A stretch of DNA of 64,000 nt from assembly GCA_934045075.1 (NCBI GenBank), contig OW203724.1:23527721-23591720 (forward strand). Direction: 5' to 3'. Source of the stretch: Yponomeuta sedellus (taxonomy: Eukaryota > Arthropoda > Insecta > Lepidoptera > Yponomeutidae). The position numbers were made by a program, and so were the translations under genes. Positions 1-13,061 of this stretch are shown in pieces (positions within the stretch are counted from its first letter, which is position 1; the number at the start of each line of letters is the position of its first letter). The notes below the pieces were generated by a model. That model saw only the letters and a program-made list of their open reading frames with translations. It did no database searches and had not been told where the DNA came from.

Positions 1-3000
1 GTCACACGTTCTCAAAGAGTTTCTGTCGAAGTCACCATTAACGACGTAAACGATAACAAGCCTATTTTCACCAAATACCCATTCAAAGTACAAGTTGCTA
101 CATTAACACCTCCTGGACAGAGTCTCCTGAAGGTTTCGGCAACTGATAATGATATTGGCACAAACGCAGAAGTATTGTATGAATTACTAGATAATTCTTA
201 TCATAAATTCAGAATAAACCCTACAACTGGTTTCTTAACCGCAACACAAAGTCTTGCTAGTGAAAATGGAAGATTGATACACTTGAATGTGTTAGCTAAA
301 GACAAAGGCAACCCAGCCCAAAGTTCTGTGGGTCTCATAGAAATAAGAATTGGAGATTTTTCTGAATCTACCACATTAAACTTTCAAAACGTAACCTACA
401 ATGTGACGATACCAGAAAATATGGCATACGGTAAAGAAGTGACACAAGTCACCGCTGTTAGAAGTGATGGTAGACGCCAAACAATAATTTATGAATTTGG
501 AAGTGGTAACGATCAATATGCATTTGAAATTGACTCAAACACTGGCATGATTAGAGTTAATAACTCTGCAAACTTAGATTACGAATCTTTTCCGGGTCCT
601 AAAAGAAAACTCGTAGTAGTAGCCAGGACCGAAGGATTACCTGTTTTATATGGCTATAGTGAGATTACTGTCAATCTTTTAGATCGAAATGATAATGCTC
701 CAAGATTCACACAGCAACAGTATATAGCAAATGTGTTAGAAGGAAATACAAAAGGAGAGTTTGTCGTTCAACTATCAGCTAAAGATATGGACCAAAATGC
801 AAATGCGAGAATTCTGTATCACATTGTTGATGGTAATCATGACAATGCATTCATAATAGAGCCAGCATTTTCCGGTTCTGTAAAAACCAATATAGTATTA
901 GACAGGGAAATTCGAGAGACATACAAGCTGACAGTAATAGCTACCGATGAAGGAGATCCACAAATGACTGGGACAGCCACACTTAGGATTAATGTAGTGG
1001 ATGTCAATGACAATCAACCGACCTTTCCACCGCCAAGTGTGATTTCTGTTTCTGAAGGTACGTGAACTAATGTAAATTTATGATAAAGCTGCGTATTTTT
1101 TACTGAAAGTAGTGCATGAACTATATCAACGTCAGATTGGTCATCGTATATAGAACACAACACAAGTTTCCTGTCTCCAAATTTATCGGTCCCTCACTAG
1201 TTTGTATATTCTTCATTCAATTACGGTTGTTCTTGGTAAGTACCATAAAAGAGTTCAAAAAAGAGTGGCATTTAACATAATTTGTATTCCCTCGAATACT
1301 TTTGCATTCAAAGTCCCCAACCCGAGGGGCAGGATTAAAATAAAATGGGACTCCTTAAGGATCAATATTTATTGGACGGTATTACATTTTTTCCCGGCCG
1401 CATGTCTTAGCGGTGCCTCCCCAACGAACCGCGTTCTTTCTTTCCTTTCCTTTCTTTTTTTAATTTCTCTTTCTCGTTTTTATATCATTGTACGCCGACA
1501 GCAGTTTTGTTTTCGAGAATCTGGTTTTGCGGATCGTTAAAACGGCCCGCCGCCACAGAATAAGTGCTACAGAGGTACTACTATACATTTGTTTTGGTTT
1601 AGCTTATTAAACCGTTAATAAATTAAAGATACCAGTGATAGTATATCCAACAATACTCGAGATATGTTAAAGCTCTTCTCTATGGAGTTATAATATGTAC
1701 CAAGCACTGAGACGGACCTCTGTATTGTTTATTTTGCGCCGCCACTGCTTCTTAAAAACGCGAGTGTAGAGTCAACGACAAAAGTTAACTTTAGATTTAT
1801 TGCGGTTGTGCTCACGACTTTGTGGATTCTTACTTGATTCTTACCTATAAGTGCTCGTTGTAGTTAAGGATTTACGGAGACGTTTCTTGTCCTTCATTGA
1901 ATTTAAGTACAGCCTTTTACGCCCGTTGCAGTAGAACTTTTTCATTGCGAACTGACTTAAAAAACCTATCAGATCTTAAAATTATTATTTAGTTATACGT
2001 TGATCCATAATCTAATGACGTAGACATTTATGCATGTGATATGATAGAATTGTGTTTATTTTATTTTCAGGCACCGAAATCGGCACCGTCTTGACTTCAG
2101 TGACAGCAAACGATGTAGATACCTATCCAGCGTTAAAATATACTCTTAGTCAAGGGGAAAACAAGTTCACAATAGACAGATATAGTGGTAAAGTTGTCCT
2201 GAACGGCCCGCTAGATTTTGAAACCAAGCAACTGTATCAGATTAACGTGACGGCCTCAGACAGCGAGCATGTAGCCAGCACTACCCTGACTATCAAAGTG
2301 ACTGATGTGAATGATAATTCTCCTGTTTTTGAGAAGATATCTTACAACAGTGTTTTGCCTGGTGAGTTGAACAAGCACAATTTTCATAGATTTTAAATTG
2401 TAATGTTCATGATATGACAGTAATATTTCAAATCTCAGCACATTAACATTATTTAATAAGAAATTTTACTGATGCTGGTTAGTCGCCCATTAGCTCAGTT
2501 GAGAGAGCGCTGGCACGGTAAGCCAGAGGTCACGGATTCGAGTCCCGGCATGGGTGGGATTTTTAGCCTCCAAATAGATTTTTAAAACAATAAGATATAC
2601 AAACCCCTATTAACAGATATCATTTACTTATAGGGCATGTTCGGAAAAAATATAGGCATAGTGTATTAACAATTTATTTTAAAATTTCCAGAAGGAGTTG
2701 GAACACAGGAAGTGACCTGTGTAAGTGCAAAAGACAAAGACATTGACGACAATGGAAAAGTCACTTACTCTCTCCTCCAACCTACAAAGGGCTACTACAT
2801 TGATCCTGCTTCTGGAATCATCTACGTGAACTATAGTGCCTTGCTTGACAGCCACAGAGATGGTCAACTTGCAATCGTAGCTACCGATCACGGAAAGCCA
2901 AATAGGAGTGCAGTGGCCTCAGTAAGGATAAGCGCTGGTGCGTCTTCAGAAATCAAGCCGTTTATTGGGCAAGACACTTATCGGTACGTACCATTACATT

Positions 3001-6000
3001 TAAACTATTACGTATCTTCCCCTGTCAAGTATTACAAAGTCATGAACGATTAGTTTTTAATAGAGTCATATTTTTGCCAAAAAGTAGAGAGAGAGAGAGA
3101 GAGAGAATATTCTTTATTGTACACCAGAGCACATATTATAAAACATGTAAAGATACAAATTGCAGCAAGTTTCCGTAATAAAGTTGTCTGGAAGAAATTG
3201 TGTTAAGCAATAAGTCCGCCAATTGTACTTTGTATCTTTAATAATCATAATAATAATATCTTACAACCAATATTACAACATTACATTACAATATTACAAC
3301 AAATATTGTACTTTGTATCTTTAATAATAATATTATTTACGTAATAATAATATTAAGTACAATTGGCGGCATTATTGCTTAACGCAATTTCTTTCAGACA
3401 ACTTTATGACGGAAAGTTGCTGAAGGAAATAAGAGACTGGTAGACTTTATTGCACAGCCAGAAAAATAAATTATGAAGAGAATCACTATATTAAAAATGT
3501 AAACCGTTAATTGGACCTTGATAAAGTTAATCATATTATATACTTATACCTACTAATGTCCGTAAAATAACAGGTACAAATGCGGTTGACTCATAGAAAA
3601 TGCTTGTAGCATTAAGTACGCCGCATTATTATTGTAAAATTGACTTATGTGCCTATTAAGAATATAATACATAACTTAATCATTTGTCCTAGTCCCAATC
3701 TAAGATACCTTGTGCTATGGTAACCAAGCAAGGATATCAAAATAAACCCAAGCTGAGGTCATTTGACGGCCTCAGTGGCGCAGCGGTTTGGCACGTTGCT
3801 GTAAAACCGAAGGTCTCGCGTTCCATCCCCGGCCGTGTCAAATTGGGAAACGAACTTTCCTAGTTTGTCTCGGGTCTTGGATGTTATCTATGTATTTATT
3901 ATATTAAATCTCGTCGAGTTAGCACCTATAACACGAATCATTTAGTTGTACTTAATATAGGGGTAACGAGATCTGTGTAATATGTCCATGAATATTTATT
4001 TATTATCATTTATACAAATGTATGGTGGCGCCTAGTGAGAGTCGAACCCACGTCCTCCAGCATAATAATCAGACGTGAAACATTCAGTTTTCTGTGTCTG
4101 GACTTTTTTACAGTTATAATTTTATAGATATTCCCAACTAACAGTCATACTTCATCTTCACTTATGAGGTCACAAATATGTATTTTGGTGTGCAAATAAA
4201 ACATGATCTATTTATCTACTCTGGAAGGGTAGGCAAAGACCGCGATAGTAAATGTGTCTTTATAACGTCATCAGATGTAGTCAGAATTAACTTACGTAAC
4301 GTCATGTTTTTACCCAAGACAAGACTAAAGCCGGAATATTTCTTATATCAAAACCAAAATACTTAAACACTGTACTCGTTCACTGTTAAAACATAGGATT
4401 TTCTTTTATTTCAGTATAACCGTGAACGAGGCCACCGAGAAAGGGACATCTTTACTACAAATCGGAGGCATCAATGACATAATGAAGAAATACAATTTAG
4501 AATTTCACATAATTTCCGGGAACGAGGGAAATGCTTTTGATGTCTCAACAAACGGCGCTCTGCTGTTGGTTAAAAAACTTGACAGGGAAAATCAGGATTC
4601 TTACGTTCTTGGCTTAGCTGCTCTGGAGCAAGGAAACATGTTATCCTATAATCAGAACAAGACCACAATCACAATTTTTGTGACTGTAGCAGATGCTAAT
4701 GACAATCCTCCAGTATTCTCATCTAGCGACTTTGAACTGACAGTCAGCGAAGATGTAAAAATTGGCTACACGCTTATTCAACTGTCAGCAACCGATGCCG
4801 ATTTGTATGGAACACCAAGCGCCACTATTATTTATAATATTACTTCTGGTGATGACGAAGGTTTATTCTTCATACATCCTACTGCTGGAGTTATGACTGT
4901 GAATAAAACTTTAGATTATGATACTGGCAATACAGAATACAAGCTTGTTATCGTGGCTTGTGATCAAGGAGAACCGGCTTTGTGCAACGCAGCATACATG
5001 AAGTTATCTATAATTGATGAAAACGATAATGCACCAACATTCCCTGTCACTGAATATTTTGAAACAATAGCTGAAAACGAACGAGTTGGAACATCTGTCT
5101 TTACGGCGAGAGCCACAGATTTAGACCGAGGCAGATACGGAAAGCTAAATTACTCAATAATACCAACATCCTACAACAGAAATGACGATTCCTGGAAGAT
5201 GTTCCAAATTGACTCTGGATCTGGTTTAGTAAACACCAATGCTATCTTTGACTACGAGTTAAAAAACAAGTATGAATTTGGAATCAAAGCATCAGACTTG
5301 GGTGGAAAGAGTTCTACAGTAAAAGTTAGAATAGACATCGAAAGTCGAGATGAATTTTATCCACAATTTACCCAGAAAACTTACAGCTTCCAAATACCAA
5401 AGTCAAATTCTTTATTAGCTGGTTATGTTATTGGACAAGTTATAGCCACTGATAGAGACAAAGGAATTGATGGAAGAATTGTTTACCAGCTCTCAACTTC
5501 ACATTCCTATTTCAAAATTAACAGAACGGCTGGAAATATCATAATAAAGAAAACTGTTGATGTCAACAATCTGTTTGGCACTGAAAAATCCATAAGCCTA
5601 GTAGTTACCGCTAGTTCTGGACGTCAAGGCTCTCTTACCAATAAAACGGCTGTGGAAATATCTATTGATTACCTAGGAGTATCATCAATAAACAATCCCG
5701 ATATAGCTACCGGTGGTGGTTTATCAGATTGGGCCTTGGGGCTATTAATAGCTTTTATTTTCATTATTATCATATTTGCCGCAGCATTTCTATTTTTGCA
5801 TATGAAGAACAAAAGACACAAGAAAGTTAACAAACCCGGACTTAACTCTGAAGGAGTTGGAGCTACCAACAGTTATGTAGATCCAAGTGCTTTCGATACT
5901 ATCCCAATAAGAAACACAGGAGCGACTGGTAGCCAATTTGCTCCTCCGAAGTACGATGAGATTCCACCATACGGCCCTCACACAGCCAGTTCAAATTCAG

Positions 6001-7004
6001 GTGCTGCTACTACTTCGGAGCTTTCAGGATCTGACCAATCGGGTTCAAGTGGAAGAGGCTCGGCTGAGGATGGTGAAGACGGTGAAGATGAAGAAATAAG
6101 AATGATTAACGAAGGTCCCTTACAACGGGATTCGCTTCACAGATCCAATGACGATGATAACTTGTCAGACGTCTCCGTTCACAACACTCAAGAATACTTG
6201 GCCAGGCTGGGTATTGTAGATACTGCAACTGGTGGAGGAGCGTCAACGTCCTCTAGAAGATGCTCAGAGAATGTGACTACAAAAGATACAATGCTCCACC
6301 ATGGTCCTATTGATCCTATGCACATGTTTGATGAAGACGCTGCCCACGAAAACGATATAACTAATTTGATCTACGCCAAATTAAACGAAGTTACAGGCAG
6401 TGATAGAGCCAGTAGTGCTGATGAAACCAGTGCAGCCGTGGACAGAGCCATGGCCTTAGGAGCTTTCCCAAGTGCTCCTGGAGAGGCTACTGCTGTACCA
6501 ACTCAAGGACCTTCCATGACTGGTAGTCTCAGTTCCATAGTTCACTCTGAAGAAGAATTGACTGGAAGTTACAACTGGGACTATTTGTTAGATTGGGGAC
6601 CGCAATATCAGCCTTTAGCTCACGTCTTCTCCGAAATAGCGCGGTTGAAAGACGACGCTGTATCACTTCAAAGCGCTAACAGTGTGGCTTCGAGTGCTAA
6701 GAGTAAAGGCACTTCTATATCCGGCGGCAAAAGCGTACCGCCACCGTTGTTGACGACAGTGGCACCAAGGAGTTGTCCAGCGCCGTCTTTATCGTGTCGA
6801 CAACCTCAGCACTTACTGCCTAGGTCTCCTATAAGTCATGACGTCCCTGGTGGGTTCTCAGCAGCCGCTGCTATGTCGCCGTCTTTCTCGCCTTCCTTGT
6901 CACCTTTGGCGACGCGATCACCCTCAATGTCACCTTTAGTAGGTCCTGGACTCCCACCAGTTCCAGGAAGTAGAAAAGCCACACATTCAACGTTGAGGTT
7001 ATAG
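1..7004 (+). CDS. ds: Dachsous protocadherin, 3' four exons (5' end outside window)
   Basis: Single-pass atypical cadherin that binds Fat between cells and acts in planar polarity and Hippo growth control. Exons read 1-1057, 2071-2361, 2692-2983 and 4415-7004; each intron is GT..AG and the join gives 1,410 codons ending in TAG. The protein enters in frame from the left edge. About nine to ten extracellular cadherin repeats are marked by DxNDNxP motifs (DVNDNKPIF, DRNDNAPRF, DVNDNQPTF, DVNDNSPVF, DANDNPPVF, DENDNAPTF); some repeats end in degenerate motifs. A membrane span lies near nt 5733-5801 (LGLLIAFIFIIIIFAAAFLF), followed by about 400 cytoplasmic residues. The tail holds blocks I associate with insect Dachsous: SGRGSAEDGED, IRMINEGPL, NTQEYLARLGIVD, DITNLIYAKLN and NWDYLLDWGPQYQPLAHVF (from nt 6573). 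The last exon is large and encodes the final repeats, span and tail. Fat is excluded by this tail. Confidence 0.95.
2464..2590 (+). repeat. tRNA-derived SINE (family SINE-A) in ds intron
   Basis: A tRNA-like head at 2485-2555 starts GCCCATTAGCTCAGTTG, has an anticodon-like stem CTGGC/GCCAG and a B box GGATTCGAGTCC, and ends ATGGGT, which pairs with the start. It is followed by the family 3' body TTTTTAGCCTCCAAATAG. Short AATAAGA runs on both sides could be remnants of a target duplication. It sits between ds exons and is not a functional tRNA gene. Confidence 0.8.
3083..3420. repeat. (GA)n tract and foldback of LINE 3' ends in ds intron
   Basis: A GA microsatellite at about 3085-3107 adjoins a reversed LINE 3' end (family U: reverse of the AATAAAGAATATT type tail). 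A second copy in opposite orientation follows, giving inverted arms at about 3165-3230 and 3355-3420 (GTTGTCTGGAAGAAATTG type sequence) separated by an AT-rich spacer. The transcribed intron could form a hairpin here. Confidence 0.7.
3766..4016 (+). repeat. tRNA-derived SINE (family SINE-B) in ds intron
   Basis: A-box-like TGGCGCAGCGG at 3776-3786 and B-box-like GCGTTCCATCC at 3819-3829 lie at tRNA spacing. The body contains CGGGTCTTGGATGTTATCTA and ends in an AT-rich tail with ATATTTATTTATTATC. A reverse-strand relative lies at 60545-60735, which supports a dispersed family. Confidence 0.75.
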
Positions 7005-8000
7005 GATATCTTGAAATAATGTAAATAGATCTTAATAGATCTTAATGTAAATAGATCTTAATAAGTTACTTAGACCGACTTGCACCACTTTCACGTGGCT
7101 TCAGTAGCATTTAGTTAAAATTTAGCTAAAGTTTATCATACAAAATGAAACGTTAATGCTCAGTGATTAAGTAACATTTAACCGCTTTGGGCCTGACCTT
7201 GAAAATAGCAAGAGGAAACTATTATAATTGTACTGAGGATGTTAAAAAGTGGCGCAAGTTGGCTTTAGTGTTTGAATGTTAGAAGTATTTATTCAATTGT
7301 TTGTCCGATTTGATCGGTAGTATTTTGATTGTATGTAGTGTCATTTTGTGCATGTCTTTGCTATTGTAAACTTGTCTAAAGTCTGCCCTGAATATGCTCA
7401 AAGTGATTTAAGCGCTTATATGAAATTACCGATTTTTGCGGTAACTGTAAATATGTTTTGTTTAATTCGGGTTTTAACTTTAATCCTTGTAAATAAATTT
7501 AGGTTACATCTAATGTTTTTTGTAAAAATGTTATACAATGAAGACTGCCATGTTATAATGTATTTTAATGATAAATGAATCAGCTTTACTTTATTAAGCT
7601 ATAAGTCCTAGAAATGATATTATAGATATTTCAACTCTTTTTAATTTTATTTCGCTCACTGGGTCTTTAATATTTTTTATCCCAGATTGGTCCCACTTCT
7701 ATTACGGCAATATTAAGTCACAAATCATCAAAGTATTGATCCCATTTGTAGTAAACATGCTAACATAACGTTTATCATCATCGCATATTATATGTAATAA
7801 ATTCTTTGATACTGTGATTTTCGTCTAAGTTCATAAAATTTAAAATATTTAGCTGCTTAGATTACCTATATAGATTACAAACATGTAAATAAATAATGTT
7901 TATTAGTGAACATAAAACTGTTTAGGTTTTTAGTAAAAACTATTGTTCCCAATTAAGAACATTGTTTAGATGAAATTGAAAATAAATGAAATTTTAAAAA
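7005..8000 (+). other. ds 3' UTR with candidate polyadenylation signals
   Basis: AT-rich sequence directly after the ds stop, with no coding signal. AATAAA hexamers occur at 7492-7497, 7888-7893 and 7981-7986. The last is followed by AT-rich and T-rich sequence and is a plausible distal end. Near 7020-7060 an 18-bp run containing atagatctta is repeated. Which signal is used cannot be decided from sequence. Confidence 0.6.
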
Positions 8001-8601
8001 TTAAGTTGGTTTATTTTGTTTCTACACCCCATTTCCATGGATACACAATGGTTCTCCGTTGCAAAATTAGCTTGAATTTCAAAATATAATGGTTTTAAAT
8101 CATAACATAATGACAATATTATCACAGTTTCGTCTAGGGTATTACATCAATAACAAAAATGAAAATATCTTTTTAAAGTCTACTTCTCTTGTTATCTAAA
8201 ATACTAGACAAATACAATGTTTAATAAATCACTAAAATCAAAAGCAAGTAAACATAATGCATTTCACATTAGAATTTAGATACAATGTAGGATAATATTG
8301 TTAATCTAATTAAAATTAAGGCCTTTTGCACATTTTGTACAACAAAAAATGTTTGCAAAGTATGCAAGAAAATCTTTGGACACAGTGTACTATCTTAACT
8401 TTAGTTTTCCAAAGTCCCAGTTGAGAAGGTAAACCTTTAAATGTCTCAAAATTAAATTGATCCAAAGTTAAAGAACTTTTGGCGTTTACAAAATTGACCA
8501 ATCAGACTACACATATAATATCAAGAACCAGACCTAGATTAATCTGAATTCCCACTTTCCCAGTTGTCCCTTCCAGTCAGTCTCTAAAGAGAACAGACGA
8601 C
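8001..8601. other. Intergenic, no feature seen
   Basis: AT-rich sequence after the ds 3' UTR. No coding frame with recognisable similarity, tRNA-like box or clear repeat was found. Confidence 0.5.
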
Positions 8602-8879
8602 CAGTGCCGTAAATAAGGCGGTGTCACCAGTGCCCTGGCATAGGGCTTTGACTCTGGGGGGGGCGCAAGAATGGCCAGACCAGGCGGGAATATTATTTAG
8701 GTACTCCTGATAGGTTCCTGCTGCGCCCCTAGTGCTCGATTCCATCATATAATTGTATGTACCGACATGCCAGTATCAAAAACTTCTCTTAAATTAGACA
8801 ATTAGATACTTGTATTTTGGGTTTCTTCCAAAATATTTGATAATTGCACAGGGCGCAGAAAAGACTATTTACGGCACTG
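8602..8879. mobile_element. hAT-type MITE
   Basis: Perfect 14-bp terminal inverted repeats CAGTGCCGTAAATA and TATTTACGGCACTG. The CAGTG start is typical of the hAT superfamily. The interior is non-coding and contains G-rich runs. An 8-bp target duplication is no longer clean (left flank cagacgac, right flank tcgacggc), so the copy is probably old. Confidence 0.7.
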
Positions 8880-9239
8880 TCGACGGCACGGATTGTCACC
8901 AAGGTGACAGCCGAGAAGACAATTCCCAGATGCCACCCTGGGGGACAGGGAATTGGGGGACTAATGGGAAAAATTGCTTGATTGCAGGGATCTGCCGACT
9001 GCTCTGATTGGTTAGAAGGCAACGATTTGAACACACCAAAACGATTAGTGTCAGTGCGTCTTATTATCTATAAACAAATGCCTAAATCTTAATATCACTA
9101 TAAAATCTATATAGTCTACTGCTTTTTGATACAAACTAGCAGATATGCAAATCTTATTTGTCAATCGTCAGTATACAATGAAATACGGTTAAGCTGGTAA
9201 TAGACTTGAGCATTCTAGCAAACCTCCATTACAGACTAA

Positions 9240-9359
9240 GGGCCAGTTTCTGAGTTCCACTCAACTGTAGTGCTGTCTCGTCAAATTTTTCACCGAAGAG
9301 CGTGACAGAACGTTACTTAAGTATTTACTTAGTAAAATTCTCAATTCAAAAACTGGCCC
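9240..9359. mobile_element. Short MITE-like element
   Basis: About 120 bp with imperfect 17-bp inverted ends: GGGCCAGTTTCTGAGTT on the left and the complement of GGGCCAGTTTTTGAATT on the right. Non-coding. The superfamily is not resolved because the target duplication is unclear. Confidence 0.6.
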
Positions 9360-9496
9360 AAAAGCTCACAAAATAAACGGCGTTTAGCGAGTATTCTAGC
9401 AAATGTTCTAGCAAGCATTCTAGGGAAACGGCAGTGGTTTCGATTTTTTTGCCGAGCCGATCAATTTTGTCACTGTTCCGACCTCTGATATCTTAA

Positions 9497-9735
9497 TACA
9501 GTATGACGAGCATTTACTAGAGAAGGTACTCCCTAGAATGATCGTGGAAATATTAGTAGCGTTGTTTGTTCTGTTCGTTGTTCAGTTTGGCAACTTTAGA
9601 AACGCCATCTTAAAATAAAATAGTATGAGAAGCATTTACTAGAACGTTCCCTAAAATGATCGTGAACATGTCTGCAGCGATAAGTTTGTTGTTTTGTTCG
9701 ATATTTTTAGATAGAAACGATAGAAACGGCGAATG
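9497..9735 (+). repeat. Diverged two-unit tandem duplication
   Basis: Two related units of about 123 bp start near 9498 (AGTATGACGAGCATTTACTA) and 9621 (AGTATGAGAAGCATTTACTA). Both continue with TCCCTARAATGATCGTG and end in a GAAACG run. No function is suggested. Confidence 0.55.
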
Positions 9736-9774
9736 TTGGATGTTTTTTAATGATTCTATCACAATTTGAAAGCC

Positions 9775-9946
9775 AGATCTAGACGCGTGTAACATGTAAT
9801 GTGATCTACGATTAATGCAACGCGAATCCAACGTGTGGAGTGCACTACGCGTCGCTCTCATTGTGCCGTCCACACATACGTTGCATTAATCGTTTGCGAT
9901 TGCATCGTCGTGTAGATTGCACTACACGTTACACACGTCTGGGTCT
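9775..9946. repeat. Imperfect foldback element
   Basis: The sequence reads similarly on both strands about a centre near 9850. AGATCTAGACGCGTGTAAC on the left matches the complement of GTTACACACGTCTGGGTCT on the right, and GATTAATGCAAC pairs with GTTGCATTAATC. This looks like a small foldback transposon. Confidence 0.55.
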
Positions 9947-10348
9947 AGCTTCAGTTATTCTAACTCTTGACATCTGACACCAACTGAGTTTAGGTACTTC
10001 CACACAATCAGGACACGGTCACGGTCAGGACTGAAGAGGAATTAAGGTAATTAGACAGTCGGTGACAATGTCAGTGCAATACCTACAAGGTATTTCTCAA
10101 TAGGTTATTAATTGTATATGTATTTGAATTTATCAGTGCATTTTAAATTTAACTATGATCACGTTATAATTACAATAACATACATATTTTAAACGTACCA
10201 TCTAAAGAAAATGCAGTACCTGATATAAAATTGTATGTCATCACATGATCATGCTAAACCTAATAAAAACCGAGAAAAATTTGGACAAATAAAATTATGG
10301 ATGACGTTCATGGAATCTTATCATATTATGTTAAGCTCTGATGTTCGT

Positions 10349-10710
10349 TATCAACCCTTGTATGTCCCCACTGCTGGGGCACGGGTCTCTTCCTGCATCG
10401 CAGGAAGGTTAGGCCATACTCCACCACGGGGGCCAAGTGCGGGTTGGTGGAGGATTGTAGGACAGTGGCGGGTCTTACTGTCAGAAGTTATCAAGCCGCC
10501 CATAAGGCCTCTGACACGGCTTAACGACTGCCATTGTATGACAGCCGGCACCAACGGCTTAACGTGCCTTGCGAAGCACGGAAGCGCTCGGAAAAATGCC
10601 ACTAGCGGTAATCACGGGACGCTCACCCATCCCGTACCTGACCGCGCCTGTTGTTGCTTAACCAAGTGATTGATTCCAATCACTCGGTTCGCCTAGGCCA
10701 CGAGCGCTTC
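10349..10710 (+). repeat. Dispersed repeat family P, forward copy
   Basis: Begins TCAACCCTTGTATGTCCCCA and continues through CACTGTCCTACAATCCTCCA-type sequence to GGTTCGCCTAGGCCACGAGCG. Relatives occur at 24545-24906, 26132-26455, 53722-54031, 57900-58198 and 63854-63961, mostly on the other strand. Open frames inside it recur only because the DNA is repeated; no protein domain is seen. Class unknown; a retroelement 3' region is possible. Confidence 0.75.
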
Positions 10711-10739
10711 TCTGCTGCAAGCTCTGATGTATTCAGTTT

Positions 10740-10975
10740 AAAAAGATGGTTAGAGTGGAGTTTTTTTGCCGCTGGCATTTTCTCCACTACAATTATGGCT
10801 TGAAGGATTGGAGGAAGGAAGGAAGAACGTTGAAATAAATTGTTAATTTATGATTTCTGGATGATCTGGATATCTTTAATTTAATAGGAGAGCCGAAGAT
10901 CGGGCTTAGTAGCGTGTCTGGGGAGAGGTCTATGTCCAGCAGTGGACTAACACCGGCTTATTATGATGATGATGA
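10740..10975 (+). repeat. LINE 3'-end fragments
   Basis: Contains the GAGTGGAGTTTTTTTGCCG module ending in TTGAAATAAATTG, shared with 47836-47995, then TCTATGTCCAGCAGTGGAC followed by a GATGATGATG tail. Both are common 3' ends of non-LTR retrotransposons in this window. Confidence 0.6.
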
Positions 10976-11930
10976 AAATTATGATATCTTTAATGGTAAA
11001 CGCGGTCGTTTTTGGAAAAACTGCTATCGGGTCTCAGGATCGTGATCCTAGATTCTCGGTGGGTCCTAAGAATCAATATTAACAGGAATAAGAGATTGGT
11101 CCGACACTTTTCGCATAGTTATGACACTTTTCTAATAGATATGACTTTTTTCATTAGTTTCTGCATGGAGCCCTTAATGGTGTTGTTTTCCTTTTTTTAC
11201 TTATCAATCAGCCTGTACACATACCTCCTCCAAGGCACGTCACGTCCATCTATGATCGGCCGATCGGTAAATTTGTGCTGAAAACGGCTCATAGGCTGTT
11301 TACAGTGCGCCAAAATTTATAAACGAGCACTGTGCAAAAATTACAAAGTGCCCAGATACTTTGTAGCCACGTGAGCCACGCGAGCGGTATGGAGTATTTC
11401 TATGAACCAAGCAGTGCGTTTATGTCATGCACCTAGATTTGTAGGGTAAATAAAGTAAGATTTTTAATAACGGTATTTTTATAGACTACTGCACTTTCTT
11501 TCATAGGTACTTCAATAATATCATTGTGAACATGTTATCTAGTTTAAGCTTTTTCGATACTGATTATTTACGTGCCCACAAGTATAATAGTACAACGTTC
11601 AGTGTCATAGGTAAATACAGATCAATAATATTTTATTAAATATAGTTCCCTACGGAAGTACAGGTGTTCAGTGGAAAAACAGACAATGATATTATGTCCT
11701 GGGACATGTTTCATAAAACTACTATTCGAAGTTTATTATGACATTCGAGGTACATTGATTGCGTACCAATCTTCCTACTTGTTAATAGACTCTATGTACA
11801 TTGAATTTTCATCTGAATTGTAGTTTCTTGAAACAGGCATGAGTAGCCTTTTAACAATGTAAGTAACGTGTACAACGTCGCCAGAGAATCCGCTGTTTAT
11901 TTGAAATGTTATTTATTAAATATACACGTC

Positions 11931-12141
11931 CTAGCTTCAGCCCGCTTCGGCTTCGCCAGCGTTGGATATTATCTCACGGGAACGCATTGCCAGGATTTCA
12001 AGTATCCTCAGTCACAATTCTGATTCTGATCTATCTGTACGCAAAGTTTCATATGTGCCCAGCCGTTGTTGTTCGATTGACAAACAGACATCCAAACATC
12101 TTCACAAACTTTAACTTCTTCACATTTATAATATTAGTAGA
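11931..12141 (-). mobile_element. Degenerate short Helitron
   Basis: Read on the minus strand it starts TCTACTAATATTATAAATG and ends in GAAGCTAG, preceded by a GC-rich stem region (GGCGAAGCCGAAGCGGGC). That arrangement matches the non-autonomous Helitrons at 34942-35197 and 45309-45540. No Rep/helicase coding is present. Confidence 0.6.
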
Positions 12142-12539
12142 ATGATCATGTGCAACCGCACCTTTATATCCAAAATAGGTTACAACAGTCATACATATGT
12201 AACAGTCGTAACATTTTTGGTTAGCTACACCTAGAACATTACAGCGAATGTTACAACATTCGCCGTAACTGAACTCGGTTTAGAAGAATCATTATCATCA
12301 TCATCGTGATCATGAGCTTCAATCTCATCCAATTTGTTTTTTTAAAAAGATAAATCCGTTCGTTCAAATAAAGAATCAACTTTCTTGGTTGCTACTTTAT
12401 TACTAATTAATGCTACTATTGTAAAAGTGGAATTGTAAATCACAATAACTAAACGACAATACTGACGTATTACTAAAAGGGAAGTGTCAATAATGTGGTT
12501 TAGCCTCGTGGCACTAAATCCAAACATTGGGGTGCACGA

Positions 12540-12660
12540 AAGCAGCCTCTCGGTAAGACGTACTCACTGAGCCCGCACGTCTGGCGCACCCTGGGCAACA
12601 ATCAGCGAGTCCCTAACGCTGATTAGCAATTCCACCACGGCTTGCAATTGACACGCTAGT
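12540..12660 (+). repeat. Dispersed repeat shared with 18015-18140
   Basis: CTCACTGAGCCCGCACGTCTGG and CAATCAGCGAGT recur, with changes, at 18015-18140 inside an Eaat2 intron. Class unknown. Confidence 0.5.
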
Positions 12661-12904
12661 AGATCCACACATTCCTTCGCCTTTTCAATTTCTTTAGTGG
12701 CATTTTCATTTCATTTCTAAAGAAGATTGCTGCTGAAATTAAAACGGCCCCGATGGATGGAATAGAATTAGAATAGTAATAGCATATTATAACGATTAGC
12801 AATAAACACGGTTTCGATCAGCATTTAATGTTTTCGATCACCAATAAAAGTATTCGCATATTTTGCGTCCCATAAATAGAAAACTCAATTACGGAATTTT
12901 TAAA

Positions 12905-12975
12905 AACCTATTTTTAAAAATCTGGAATTTTTAACCTCTAAATAGATTTTTAAAACTTGTCCTCAGCACGGGTTC
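12905..12975 (+). repeat. SINE-A 3' tail fragment
   Basis: Only the 3' body remains: GGAATTTTTAACCTCTAAATA, then TTTTTAAAACTTGTCCTCAGCACGGGTT. The tRNA-like head is missing. Confidence 0.6.
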
Positions 12976-13061
12976 TTCTTCTTCAGGCTATATTAGTATA
13001 CTGCTGGACATATTGTCATTAGAAATTAGAAATTTTTGGTCAATATATAATATTAATTTTG

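Noticed and set aside
8789..9034. Overlapping frames on both strands near 8800-9030
   Set aside because: They span the end of the hAT-type MITE; no domain, and both strands are equally open.
10235..10669. 144-codon frame and similar frames at 24648-24899, 53572-54024 and 57900-58265 as a protein family
   Set aside because: They recur only because they lie in the family P repeat; frames differ between copies, show no domain and are broken in diverged copies.
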